A DNA stretch of 64,000 nucleotides from Prillingera fragicola (Eukaryota; Basidiomycota; Tremellomycetes; Trichosporonales; Trichosporonaceae), in the NCBI GenBank assembly GCA_002335605.1, contig BEDY01000004.1:930001-994000 (forward strand), written 5' to 3'. The translations under genes were made by a program, and so were the position numbers. The notes beneath the pieces were generated by a model. That model saw nothing but the letters and a program-made list of their open reading frames with translations. It was not told where the DNA came from and made no database searches. The first letter of the stretch is position 1; every line of letters starts with the position of its first letter. Positions 11,697 through 22,250 of this stretch are shown one piece after another.

Positions 11697-12935
11697 ATGT
11701 CCGTCTCCCGCCTTGTTAGGGCGCTGCACACGAGCGTCCCGCGCCTCGAGACCGCCGCTTCCTCAGTCGTTGGTATCTCTTCCACCTCCGCCGACGTCCC
11801 CGCGCCTGCCCCCCGTCAGTTCACCCCCAAGGGTTCACCTATCCCCCTCCGTCCCAAGCGCACCACCCGCGTGACCCTTCCTTCAGGCTTCCCCGAGCCC
11901 CCCTCGTACCCCCCACCCAAAGAGTACTTTGCCGAGCTCGACGAGATTACGAACAACCTCCCCGCCGACCAGGACAAGCCTAAGCGCCATCCCCTCTGGG
12001 GTTTCTTCCATGTGCCCGTCGCAGCGACCAAGCGTCTCTCTCCCACGACGACGAGCCCCCCTGACTGTGGAAGCACGGAGCGTTTGGACGAGGAGTTTAG
12101 CTCGCAGAAATCTGGTGAGTTTGGGAGCAGTGGGAAGGCTGCAAGGGTGCGAATATGGACTGGGCGATAAGACTCTTACCCTTCAATGGCTTGGACGGGA
12201 GACGAGTCCAGGCTGTTGATGGAACGCTCGTATTGCTTGCCTGCAGCCACAGCCCCTTGTCGCTATCTTCTTGGAGAGTGTCACAGTACTGACGTAGCAG
12301 GTCGCTCGTGGTCTGCCGTGGAGCTGCGTCAGAAGTCGTTCGAGGACTTGCACACCTTGTGGTATGTGCTCCTGCGGGAGCGCAACGTCCTTGCTACGCA
12401 ACGTGAGGAACGCCGTAGGCTCGGTATTTCCAGCGCATACGGTGGTGAGCTTCTCACCCAGCGCGCCTTCAGGGTGAGTACTGAACGTCGTCTGTGTCTA
12501 TGAGCAGTTTGCTGACTGCGCTACCTCTTGTTTTCCTCGTCTCATCTAACTGTCTTGCCTGATCTCTCGCGTACGAACTAATCTTGCCTGCGCGCCTCGC
12601 TATTGCACATTTTATTTGTGATCCACCAACAGTGTCGCAAGTCGATGGCTCGTATCAAGTACGTCCTGAACGAGCGTCGCCTGGGTGTCATGGCAGCCGC
12701 CGCCCCCGCCCACGGCTTGCCCGAGGGTGTGGTTGTCCCCTTCTCCGTTCCCGGCTTTAACGACCCCGCTGCCGCCGTCGAGGCCCTGGCCGGCCAGGCA
12801 AAGATCCCCGACATTGGGAAGATGATGGGCAGGAAGAAGAGTGAGACTGTCCTTCGGAAGATCGCTCGGGAGCGCGCTGAGGGGAAGGCCAAGCAGGAGG
12901 GTCCCTCCACGAAGGCCAAGGAGACGAAGGCGTAG
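11697..12935 (+). CDS. MRPL4: Mitochondrial large ribosomal subunit protein uL29m (MRPL47/Mrpl4)
   Basis: Mitoribosomal protein at the exit tunnel. Exons 11697-12114, 12301-12473 and 12633-12935 (introns 186 and 159 nt); 297 aa. The ATG at 11697 has a CACCATG context and starts a mitochondrial presequence ([17 protein letters not shown]); an in-frame ATG at 11652 is the alternative. The MRP-L47 core spans exons 2-3: [20 protein letters not shown], then [11 protein letters not shown], then a Lys/Arg-rich helix with [10 protein letters not shown]. The family motif is split by both introns. The tail is Ala/Lys-rich. Confidence 0.92.
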
Positions 12936-13698
12936 ACGAGGAGAGCATATGCATCTACTGCACCACTCGAGACGGGCTCGACTTTTGACATGCTAACGCC
13001 TGACCACTATCCCGGCTTGTTATCATTGAGCTCGCTGCTGAACTGAGCGAACTGCTGAGCGCACTGCTGAGCGAGCACCGTCAGAATGGTATCACAACCA
13101 GCGTCATGAAAGGAGGATGTCGTGCGAACCAGCATGTACCGTCTCTCGCATGGCACAGCTTGCGGGCAGCCAGGGACGATTCTTAGCCTTGGACAAACTC
13201 TGGGGCGGGCGGGAACTGTGTTTGCAGGCAAGAGTGGATGACGGACAATTAGCGCCAGCATGGCAGCCCCGTGGCTAGCGCTCTGCTCGTCACCGGCAGA
13301 GAGGGAGTATGCCGTGTTGAGTGGAGAGGCAGGGCGCCGGAGCTCGTCGGATGCGGCGTGGAAGGTCAGTGGGCAGAGATACCTGGCATACATTTGAGCT
13401 AGCAACAGTCCTGTGTGTGGTTTCAGTGCCATTCAGTAGACGTACAGCAACTAAGCGAGTGAGGCTCAGTAGGTTGGGTCAGCTCTTCAATAACAAAGCT
13501 TGGTCCGTCCAACTGGCCAAGTAATCAAGTCCATGAGAACATCTCATAGGTGCACACGGCACACTACATTCAGCGTCGGCCCTCGGCCGTACGAGTGATG
13601 TCCCCTGCGCCCACACCAGCGCACTCTGCTCTCTTGCTCGTTTGCTCCGGTCGCAGCCGCGAGCGTCGGCATCGCCCCTAGCAGTAGGGGAGGTATGA
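12936..13698. other. Intergenic region, no supported gene
   Basis: 763 bp between the convergent ends of the uL29m and PWWP genes. A 141-codon open frame on the minus strand (13007-13432) has no recognisable motif and I do not call it. A trivial 11-bp direct repeat lies at 13051-13073. Otherwise I see nothing. Confidence 0.6.
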
Positions 13699-15106
13699 TT
13701 ACGCCTCAGCGGCGGTCTCGGCCTTCTCCTCGGCCTTCTCCTCGGCCTTCTCCTCGGCCTTCTCCTCAGTCTTCTCCTCCGTTTTCTCCTCAGTCTTCTC
13801 CTCGGGGGCAGCCGAGATGCGCTTGTCGCCGTTGGCGGAGCTGCCTTCGGCTGGCTTGATGATGGTCTCGTTCCACTATTCAATCAGCATGACTCCCCCA
13901 GTCCCACTCACGGCCTCCCACAGCTTCTTGGCACGAGCCGTCAGGTTGAACTCCTCGTTCCGGGGAATGTCCGCCTTCTCCGCGATCAACCTCATGACTG
14001 GTTGTCAGCGCTGCTACAAAGGGCCCACTCACCTTTTCCGATCTTGGTGAAACGGAGGTACTCTATCTTCATGTCGCCGTAGCCCTCAATCATCTTGAAC
14101 AGTTCGTCGTATGTCTCCATCTCGGACGGAGCAGGGGCCGAACCGCCGAGGAACGCACGCTGGAGCTTGTGACGCCAGTTCTTGATCTTGACAGCCTCAC
14201 GGTCGGGCTGCGCGGGATCAAGCTCGCCGTCCTCCTCGGTCGCGGCGTCAGACTTCGACGGCTTCTTGTCGGCCTTGGGCTTGGGCTTGTCGGCCTTGGC
14301 CTTGGTCTTCGTCTCGGTTTCAGTCTGTTCGGTCAGCAAGCTGTCGCACCAACGCGGAAACTCACCTTTTTGCTGGTCTTTGCCTTCTTCGCATCTTTTT
14401 TGGTAGCCGGGGCGGCACGCTTGCGCTTTCCCTTCTCCGCAACCTCCTCCTCCTCGAGCTCGTCGACATCCTCATCCGCGTCGGCCTCCTCGAGCGCTCG
14501 TCGCTTGTCCGCCTGGGCCTCGTCCCATTCGGAGGGGTCGCGTGCGGTTGTGTAGGCCTCCCTCAACGAGCCCTGCGATTTGCGGTGAGGCTCGTTGATG
14601 AATGCATCGATCTGGTGTGGGCGCAAGGGCTGAATGTCCTTTGGAGGAAGCCACGCGCTGAGTCGTTAGGTTGATGCAAGCGAGCTCGTCTGTGAGCACT
14701 CACAAGTCGCCAGCGGGGAAGAACTGGGTACAGTAGAATGCGGCGCTCTTGCGCTGTGCGAGAACGTTCGCCGGGAGGTCATCGGGGTTGGTCACCTGTA
14801 AGCGTGTCAGTGCAGGTCCATCGCAACCAGTCAGCCAAAACATCAGCTACGCACGCGTGCAGCTGGGGGGTGTCAGCAGAGCTCAACGGACTTTGCTGTA
14901 AATGGATGCTTACGCCAAGGGGGAAATCCACGGAGACGCGCAAGCACAATGTCGCCATGCTCAAACTTGGCGTCACTGCCAGCCGCTGCCTTCTTGACAC
15001 CACCGGTCGGGGTCTTGGCCTTGGGCGCAGACTTTGACCGGGGCTTGTCGACCTGGCCAGCGTCTTCGACGGTGGTGTTGGCCGCCTTGTCGGCGTCCTC
15101 GGACAT
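13699..15106 (-). CDS. PWWP-domain chromatin reader with LEDGF/TFIIS-like C-terminal helix bundle
   Basis: Seven exons: 14914-15106, 14855-14862 (8 nt), 14704-14795, 14366-14657, 14033-14324, 13912-13997 and 13699-13875. Introns are 35-59 nt; 379 aa. The PWWP fold starts at about residue 49 (HGDIVLARLRGFPPWPARV) and continues with YCTQFFPAGDFAWLP. PWWP domains read methylated histone H3 tails with DNA. Acidic and Lys-rich linkers follow. A conserved helical block (VKIKNWRHKLQRAF, then MKIEYLRFTKIGKVMRLI) resembles LEDGF integrase-binding or TFIIS-N type bundles. The C-terminus is seven tandem EEK(T/A) tetrapeptides. Exact function unknown; a Pdp3- or LEDGF-like transcription role is inference. 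Confidence 0.85.
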
Positions 15107-15901
15107 GTTGGAGCTGGAATGGGTGTTAGCACGTGTAGTAAGAATGGTTGCTGGGAGTTTTGGCGCGCACCTGCAAAGGCCAGGTGAAAGGGGGAGGGAG
15201 GATGTGCACGATGCGCGCGATCGTCTTCGCGCGCAGAGGAGGTTGTGGTTGTTGACAAGTTCACGCCAGTGGAGCGCGTGCAGCAGGAGCGCGTTTTAAT
15301 GAGCGTGGCGGTGGAGGAAAGTGATGTGTGAGGGGTTGGATACCAACTGTGATAGAGTGGCTGGGTGGATGGAAGTGGTATCCGGTTGATTAGTGGATGA
15401 TGGTGAAGAGAGAGTTGCAGAGAGTGCAGACAGAATGGAAGTAGTTGACCCAGGTGGTGACGAAGGGGGTGTAGGCGGGGGTGGGGCGGGCGAGGCAAGG
15501 TTGCGCCGAGCAGCGCTGCTGCTGCTGGATGCATGACGGCGCACCGCGCCCAGCCTTGCCCGGGCTGCCTGGGTCGCCTGCCTGCACGCCTGCCCATGGA
15601 TGGTCGTCTGCCCGCCTGCCTCTCGGCTCTCCACCGCGCCAGAGTTAGGTCCAGAACGGCGTCACCACCACAACACGGCAGACTGCCACATACGGCAAGT
15701 GTCAATTCACAATGACCATAACACCGCGGCGTTATGAGTGGCGCGCCTGCACTGTCTGAGTAGGCCCGCTGTTGATTCAAAAATAGGCTCGCGTTGTGTC
15801 ACTCCCTGCTCCTCCCTGGCTCTGTGCCAGCAACTGCCCGATACCACGCCGTCATCACACCGTTGACCTCTCACTCCTTCCTTATCAACACTTACCCGAC
15901 A
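15107..15901. other. Divergent intergenic region PWWP gene/BIG1-like gene
   Basis: 795 bp holding both promoters. It has long C/T-biased leaders and some GCCTGCCTGC-type simple sequence at about 15565-15620. A 333-codon open frame on the minus strand (14779-15780) runs through the PWWP gene and is a shadow. Confidence 0.5.
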
Positions 15902-17142
15902 ATGCGTGTCTCCGCTGCCGTCGGCGCCTCTACGGCCCTCTTGTTGGCCTCGGCCGTCAGCGCCTTCCGGGACTCGTCGCCCATGCTTGTTTGGTCCTCT
16001 ACCCCGTGCGTCACCTGTGCCGCAATCCCAACGACCCTGCTAACCCTTCGGTTGCAGTAATGACCATCTCCGCGCTGCTTCGGACGAGATCACCTCAGGT
16101 GTTATTGCTGCCGACTCGGTGTTTGGCTCGCTCGCGAGCCTTGGATGTGACTGGGACGTTGCTATGGTTGTGCACCAGGATGAGGTGAGAATCACAGGTT
16201 CAAGTTAGCGCGCCTCCACCGGGGCCTTGAGCGCGACCTTGGCGTCGAGGGCATTGACGGACCTCCTTGTCTGCCCGGGGGTCACGAGAGTGTATGGCTT
16301 GCTCTCTGGTCAGGACCTTGAACGCCAGGAGACGTTGGCTCTGCTCGAGCGTGTCCCGCTCGAAGCATTCGTCCGCGCAGACACGAGGCCCGTACTTTAA
16401 CTGCCGATATCTCAAGGGGAAGCCCCATGAGCTTTGCGGATACCCCTCTTTCTCAAACAACTCCAGTTGAAGCCTGCTGACACCTGCAGTTGCACCAGTC
16501 GCAGGTTGAGACCATGCAGCTCCCCTACAAGCGATCAGCGGCCGACCTGCACATCCCCTACCTCGTTCGCCCCAACCGCGACTCGCTCGACAGTTCTGTT
16601 CAGACCTGGGCCCAGGAGTGCGGTGCTGAGCTTATCAGCGAGTACGACAACAACAAGGAGGGTGGTCGCAAGCTTGTCTACTTCAACTCTGCCAACGGCC
16701 AGCGTAAGTGCAATCTAAACGGGAGTGCCTTGCACCTGCTAATCCTCCAGACGTTCCACTTCCCAATGGTCTCCCCGCCAAGCACCTTGTTGTGCTCACC
16801 GGCACTCGGGACCTGAGCAAGCGTCAGTCGGACTTTGAGGAGGAGACTCCCTTCGCTTCGGAACGCCCTTCGCCCGAGACCGCCGCCTCGACCGTCGCTG
16901 TTGTCGCCGAGGCTGACCTCATCGCGCCTGACCACAACTCAACTCGCAGCAACAGCACGCTCCTCCTCGACCGCTACCAGCTCCTGTCCATGCCCATCAT
17001 CTCGAGCTTCCTGATTGTCGTCTTCATTCTCCTCCCTATCCTCTACGTCGGCATTTCGTCGCTCGCATCGATCCAGGTACCCCAGCGTATGCTGGAGATT
17101 AGCAAGACGATGGCCGTGTCGGCGGAGAAGAAGCAGCAGTAG
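15902..17142 (+). CDS. ER membrane protein of the BIG1/VOA1 type
   Basis: Exons 15902-16005, 16058-16184, 16490-16703 and 16751-17142 (introns 52, 305 and 47 nt); 278 aa. The protein has a cleavable signal peptide (MRVSAAVGASTALLLASAVS), a luminal domain with SSPMLVWSST near its start, and one membrane segment close to the C-terminus (SFLIVVFILLPILYVGISSL) followed by ASIQVPQRM and a short basic tail. This layout and the IQVP motif fit fungal Big1, an ER protein needed for beta-1,6-glucan, and the related V-ATPase assembly factor Voa1. I cannot separate the two by eye. The 305-nt intron is long for this region and could hide a small exon. Confidence 0.62.
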
Positions 17143-17627
17143 TTTGGCGTAGAATGTGTAAGCTGTGTAGAATGGAATGATAGACTTGCAACGGCTTGCG
17201 GAACGAGTCTGACTGCGAGAGCGCACTGACTTTGCTAACAGGTTAGGAAGCGGCCTGCAAGACTGAGATGGCGGTCGGGCTGATTTGGAAGCATTGCCTG
17301 AAGTAACGTTGTTTGAGGCCTTGAGGTTGAGTAGCATCCTCCCAGTAAATGAATGATGGGGGGCTACTACCTGCAGCCCGCCGTATGAGCTGAGGGTTCT
17401 CAGAGAACGATGTCCTCTAGTCAGAAAGCACAAGGCTCTGCCGCAAACATGCTGTCAGATAACGAGCGATGAAGACAAAGCAGCGAGTCTCCGAGGTCGC
17501 CTTGACGCAGCCTGCAGGCCCTCGCCCACCTTGAAAGTGGGTAGGTTGCCTTGCGAAGTTACACAAGATTGCCGAGAAACACATGGCCAAGCGTTTCAGG
17601 CGAGCTGCACAGCTGCACAGTTGACCT

Positions 17628-17770
17628 GGTATTTCACGAAACACACTATTGACCTCTCAGGCGGACTGCAAAGTTGGCGTAGTGTGTCACGAAACACACT
17701 AATGATCTCGCAGGCGGACTGCAAAGGTAACGTGGTGTTTCATAAAACACATCATCGACCTCGCACGGTG
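17628..17770. repeat. Tandem repeat, 53-bp period, about 2.6 copies
   Basis: TCACGAAACACACT recurs at about 17634 and 17687, and as a diverged TCATAAAACACATC at 17740, exactly 53 bp apart. Each is followed by a CTCNCAGGCGGACTGCAAAG-like block. A more degenerate copy lies 62 bp upstream (about 17572-17620). The unit includes imperfect dyads such as GTGTTTCATAAAACAC. Confidence 0.75.
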
Positions 17771-18082
17771 GTCGCTGGTTTGTTTTTGGAATCACCGCAC
17801 ACTGGTTTAAGGAACCTCATATCGCACATTGCCATGCCAAGACCTGCTCCGAAACGTAACAAGAACGTTGCAGGCTGACTGCAATGTGTCTTGGTTGTTT
17901 CGCGGAGCATCCTACAGAGATCGCTGGCCGCGCCTACAATGCGTCCGTTCAAGTGGTGTTGAACGCGCATTGGCGGAGCACCGGAAATTAATTCTGCCAA
18001 TTATTTGTCTATACAATTTACACCGCCACACCTGCCGTGTTACCATGGTGAGCACTGGTCGTTCTGCGAATCTAGTATAAGA

Positions 18083-18111
18083 TTATAAGAATACGGGTTA
18101 TAAGAATACGG
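18083..18111. repeat. 14-bp direct repeat
   Basis: TTATAAGAATACGG occurs at 18083-18096 and again at 18098-18111 with a one-base spacer. AT-rich; meaning unknown. Confidence 0.7.
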
Positions 18112-19601
18112 CGAAGTGGGTGTTACATGTTATGCAGGAAACCACGCATTGTGTGAGGTCGACGTGGGAACCCGTCAAAGTGGGTTTTGCCACCCTCACC
18201 CACCCAGCTTACTGTGAACTAACAAGTTGTTTGTGCTCAAAATGATACCAATCTAGGCAGGAGAAAGCATTCATATCCACTGTGGTGGTGTCAAGCACAG
18301 AATGTTGCAGCTAGTCATCATCCTGAGCGATACGCAGGGCAATAGCAGTGACAAATCTGGTGCATTTGGAGTGCCCCTCGGCAACGTCGGCAACTAGCGA
18401 GCACACCTGTCACACAGTGGGGAAAGCTGGGGTGGGCAATGTCAGACCTGTGCACATCTGTCGATATGCATACTGTATTCTGTAACTGATACAGGAGGTT
18501 CGCCTGCATCGAAGAGGTGTTGCTCGTTGTCTGGGCAATGCAGGCCGCGCAAGTCGGCCGGTTTCTGATGGTCGAATCATGCAGGGGGGGGCTGTTTTTC
18601 GCTCGCCTGCGGCTGCGGCCTGCGATATGTGCGAGTCACGAGCGGTGTCGATCGCAGTCCTCTCTGCTTGCGAGTGAGCATGCCGGGCGGACATGAATGC
18701 ATTTGCAGAGTGGAGCTTCTAGGACGCCGGGGCAGTTGACAACGACTAGTGCAAGAGATTGTGCAGCATGACGTGCAAGGTCGTGCACTAGCGTGTGCCG
18801 CCGGCATGCGGCTGTGAAGCACGTCAAGGCGGTGAATGACCCCTCTCGGCCGCAGTGATCGCAGCTTAGAGCACGGGGATAGGTAAGATTTCAGGGAAAC
18901 AACCTTGCCCTGGCGCGTCATCTGCCCAGGTGGCCAAAGTCATTAACTGTCCATCTCGCCGTTCCTTGATGCTCGGCCGCTGCAGCTGATGCACGCAAAA
19001 GGCTGGATAAGATTTCTTGCGACGACGCACTTTGGTTGCTCCTCCCCATCTCTTTCCTCTCCTTGGGACGACAATTCGACTTTGAACCGAGAACGAGACT
19101 GCTTGTGACGACCCATTCACGCCACCACGATAGAACTCACTTGGTTCAGTGTGACCCTGTGATTTTGAAGATCTTTCCCTGCCACTACCCCCCTTTTTCT
19201 GGGCCAGGCTAGCGACAACCATCACCCTATCGCCATCAGCGCGCCACTTTCTACCCATCACTCTCTCCCATCGCCCAGTCTATTGTGCACGACCTGTATT
19301 GTGCACAACTGTACTCTCTTTCTCTCCTCATAGCTGTCGTCGGTGCTGGTAACCGACATTTTGGGCGCACATACCATCGGCTCAGACAAAGGACTGCGCC
19401 ATCGAGATACGACTGCCCTGTGGGCCCACTACCGCCAAGCTCGTTCCATCTAGCCACTGCTTCATCAGCGAGCACAGCGTCCATACGTGCGTTCGTCATT
19501 CTTTCTTCACGCTTGCCATCATCTGACACTTGCCAACAGCTCCTCACTGGTGCTCGTTGCCTATTCCCCCGCACCTCTCCACGTCTCTCACGACGCCCGG
19601 T

Positions 19602-21849
19602 ATGCGCATCGGCAGGATCCTCTGCGCAGCAGTAGCGTTGCTAGCGCCTACAGTGACGTCCCAGCCGGATCCTGGAACAGCACTGTACACGAACGCAGTG
19701 ACCTATTGCGCCGAGGCGAAAGCCGTTCTCATTGACCAGTTCGACATTGCGTACTGGAAGCAGAACAATTCTGTCACGTTTTCGTTTTCGTTTGCATCAG
19801 TGCAAGAAAACCTGAACGTGTCGGCCAATCTCTATCTCAACGATTATGGCAACCAGCTCTTCAACGAGACCATCGACATCTGCAGCATTCTGTCAGGCGT
19901 GCTGTGTCCATTGCCACAAGTCAACTTCACCGGTAAGTACCAGAGCGAACACAATTGTGTCGTATGTGGCGCCACGCCACGCCCAAGGCCTAGCCCAGGC
20001 TGACACATTAGGCTTTGGCACTCTGCCTCTGCCCGAGGACCTCATCACCAAACTCCCCGGTCTTGCATGGACAGTGCCCAACCTGGAGGCATATGCAAGG
20101 ATCCAGCTCATTGACAAGAGCACCAATGAGGTGGCGGCGTGCCTGCAAGCCACATTGTCGAATGGGTGGTCGACCCAGCTCTACGGCGTCAAGTGGGCCG
20201 CTGGCGGCTTAACCTTGGCAGCAGGACTCATTGCTATCATTCACGCTGCTACAATGCGGTCGCCCAGCCCAGCACAATACCGGTGGTTCGACCTGCTCTA
20301 TCTCTTCCAGTCGGCTGGAGCCGCAGGGCTGATGCACCTAAACTACCCATTGGTGTTCAGCCAATTCACACAAAACTTTGCCTGGGCCCTTGGACTGTTC
20401 TTCAGCGAACAGATGCAGAGCAGCATCAGCAAGATGCGCCACAAGACTGGCGGCAAGATGTCGGACAGTGCGTTCTCGGACGTCCAGTACATCAACCGCA
20501 AGTTGTCACCGTACAACGTTCTCGCAGCGCAACGCTTCGACCTCAACGATGTCACCTCGACACCTGCCAAACTCAACTCTTTCATCCAGAAGGTCAGCAT
20601 TCCGAAGGACACGCTCACCCGCCGCGGCACCATTCCGTCGCTCATTGACCAAATTGGCGCCAACGGCACGACGACTGGTATTCCCGTGTACGTCAACTCG
20701 GCCAAGATCCCGCTCGCCAATGCGTACAACACCATCTTCTTCTGGTTCCTGGCCTTCATCGCTATCGTGCTCGCCTTCCACGCTGTGCTCTTTGCCGTGG
20801 TATTCCTTCTCTCGCGCGGAGCGTCCCAGAAGCCCAAATGGGCACACCGCCTGTACCACAACTACTGGAGCTTTTGCTGCGGGAACATGCTCCGTGCGTG
20901 CCTCGTCTTCTTCTTCCCAATCTTCACGTTTGGGTTCTACCAGTGGACGATTGGCAAGCGTGATTCTGGCCTGTCCATCTTCTGGGCCATCTTTGGCATC
21001 ATTGCCGTCGCTGCCCCGCTCCTCACCGCCTTTGTGCTCCAGCAGCTGCGCGGCAAGAAGGAGTCGTATTCTCGCCCAGGCATTTCGCGCCTGTACACCG
21101 ACTTTGGCTTCTTTCACAAGGTGGGCGTACTCTACCGCCCCTTCCGCGCCAAGTACCACTTTTGGTGGTTTGCTCCTCAGACCCTTGCCATGATCGCTCG
21201 AGCAGCATTCATTGGCTTTGGGCAGAGCAACGCCTGGGCCCAGGTCATTGGCTGTCTTCTCATCGAGTTCATCCTCTTTGTGACCCTCATCGTCTTCCGC
21301 CCTCACGTCAACAAGAAGGGTGACTTCATTGCCATCTTCCTTGCATTTTGTCGCATGGCACTCTTTGGCCTCCTCGTTGCTTTCATTGAGAGTGTAGGCA
21401 TGAAGGGCATCCCACGCACGGTCGTGGGTATCGTCCTCATCGCCGTTGTCGGCATCCCTACCGTCGTCCTCCTCATCTCCCTCATCTACAACACATTCTA
21501 TGGCTTCCTCTGGCACCGCCACCCGGCACACCCCGAGGAGGGCGCCGACCTGGAGCACGAGACATCCTCTGCAGCCACCTCGCCCATGCGCGAGACAGAC
21601 GGCTTCACGACCGTGACCGACACGCGCTACCCGTCCTCGGAAACGGACATGAGCATGGCCGGCTCGTCGACCACCCCGCTCGAGACGCCCGTCATGGAGC
21701 AGCAGCGTTACGCTGCCCACGGTCTGCCGTTTGCTGCCCAGCGCTACTCGAACGGCAACGCCTATGGCGCGTACACGTACGACCAGCCGCAGTACGGCAA
21801 CACGTACGGAAACGGCTATGCTGCCGAGCAGCTAGCACCGAGGCACTAG
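19602..21849 (+). CDS. TRP-like/FLC-family membrane channel
   Basis: Exons 19602-19932 and 20012-21849 (79-nt intron); 722 aa. The ATG at 19602 opens a signal peptide (MRIGRILCAAVALLAPTVTS). The luminal or external ML-like domain (about residues 21-165) has paired cysteines and several N-glycosylation sites (NNS, NVS, NET, NFT). From about residue 172 there are eight or nine hydrophobic helices in the fungal TRP/FLC (Pkd2-like) arrangement, including an FYQW and RPHVNKKGD region. The roughly 110-residue cytosolic tail is Ser/Thr, Tyr and Gly rich. Yeast Flc proteins act in ER flavin or calcium handling and cell-wall integrity; fission yeast Pkd2 is a plasma-membrane calcium channel. Which role applies is not visible. 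Confidence 0.87.
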
Positions 21850-22250
21850 ATGTGCCCAACCCCGACTCGACCTTGACGGCCCTCCGGATAGATTTATTCA
21901 ATACACGTTCCCGTCCTTTCCCCGGTATTGATGACTTAGATAGACTCTCTTGTTATGAACACATGGGCACTAGGCCTCTGTATATCTGTACGCCACCTTG
22001 ATGTATCTCGTTATGACATGTGTCGAAAAATAACAGGACAGGGGGCATGATGTGGCATGGCGAGTCGTCACTGTGGGGTACAATATTCGACTATGTGACA
22101 AAGAACGAGGACTGATGTGCTTTGTATAAAACTATACACGGCATAAAGGACGTTGTCAAGTGACGTGGGAGTGAGCGTGCGTGGGCATGATCTGTATCGT
22201 TGTATCGTTCTTCTTGCCCTTGCGGGCAAAGAGTTCCTTTTGGAGGCGCA
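21850..22250. other. Convergent intergenic region
   Basis: 401 bp between two gene ends. AT-rich relative to its surroundings, as expected of 3' UTRs; nothing else seen. Confidence 0.6.

Larger units (their letters stand above)
17143..19601. other. 2.5-kb intergenic region upstream of the channel gene
   Basis: No gene I can support. It contains a 53-bp tandem repeat (17628-17770), a 14-bp direct repeat (18083-18111) and, from about 19260 onward, C/T-rich sequence typical of a promoter and leader for the TRP-like gene. Small open frames on both strands lack recognisable motifs. Confidence 0.55.

Noticed and set aside
14779..15780. 333-codon minus-strand frame
   Set aside because: Starts in the intergenic leader and crosses the PWWP exons out of frame; low-complexity Pro/Ser/Thr/Arg.
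17531..17878. 115-codon plus-strand frame
   Set aside because: It is generated by the 53-bp tandem repeat being nearly divisible by frame; no start context or homology recognised.
20506..21720. 404-codon minus-strand frame over the TRP-like channel
   Set aside because: Antisense to clear transmembrane coding sequence; Asp/Glu/Gly-rich and featureless.
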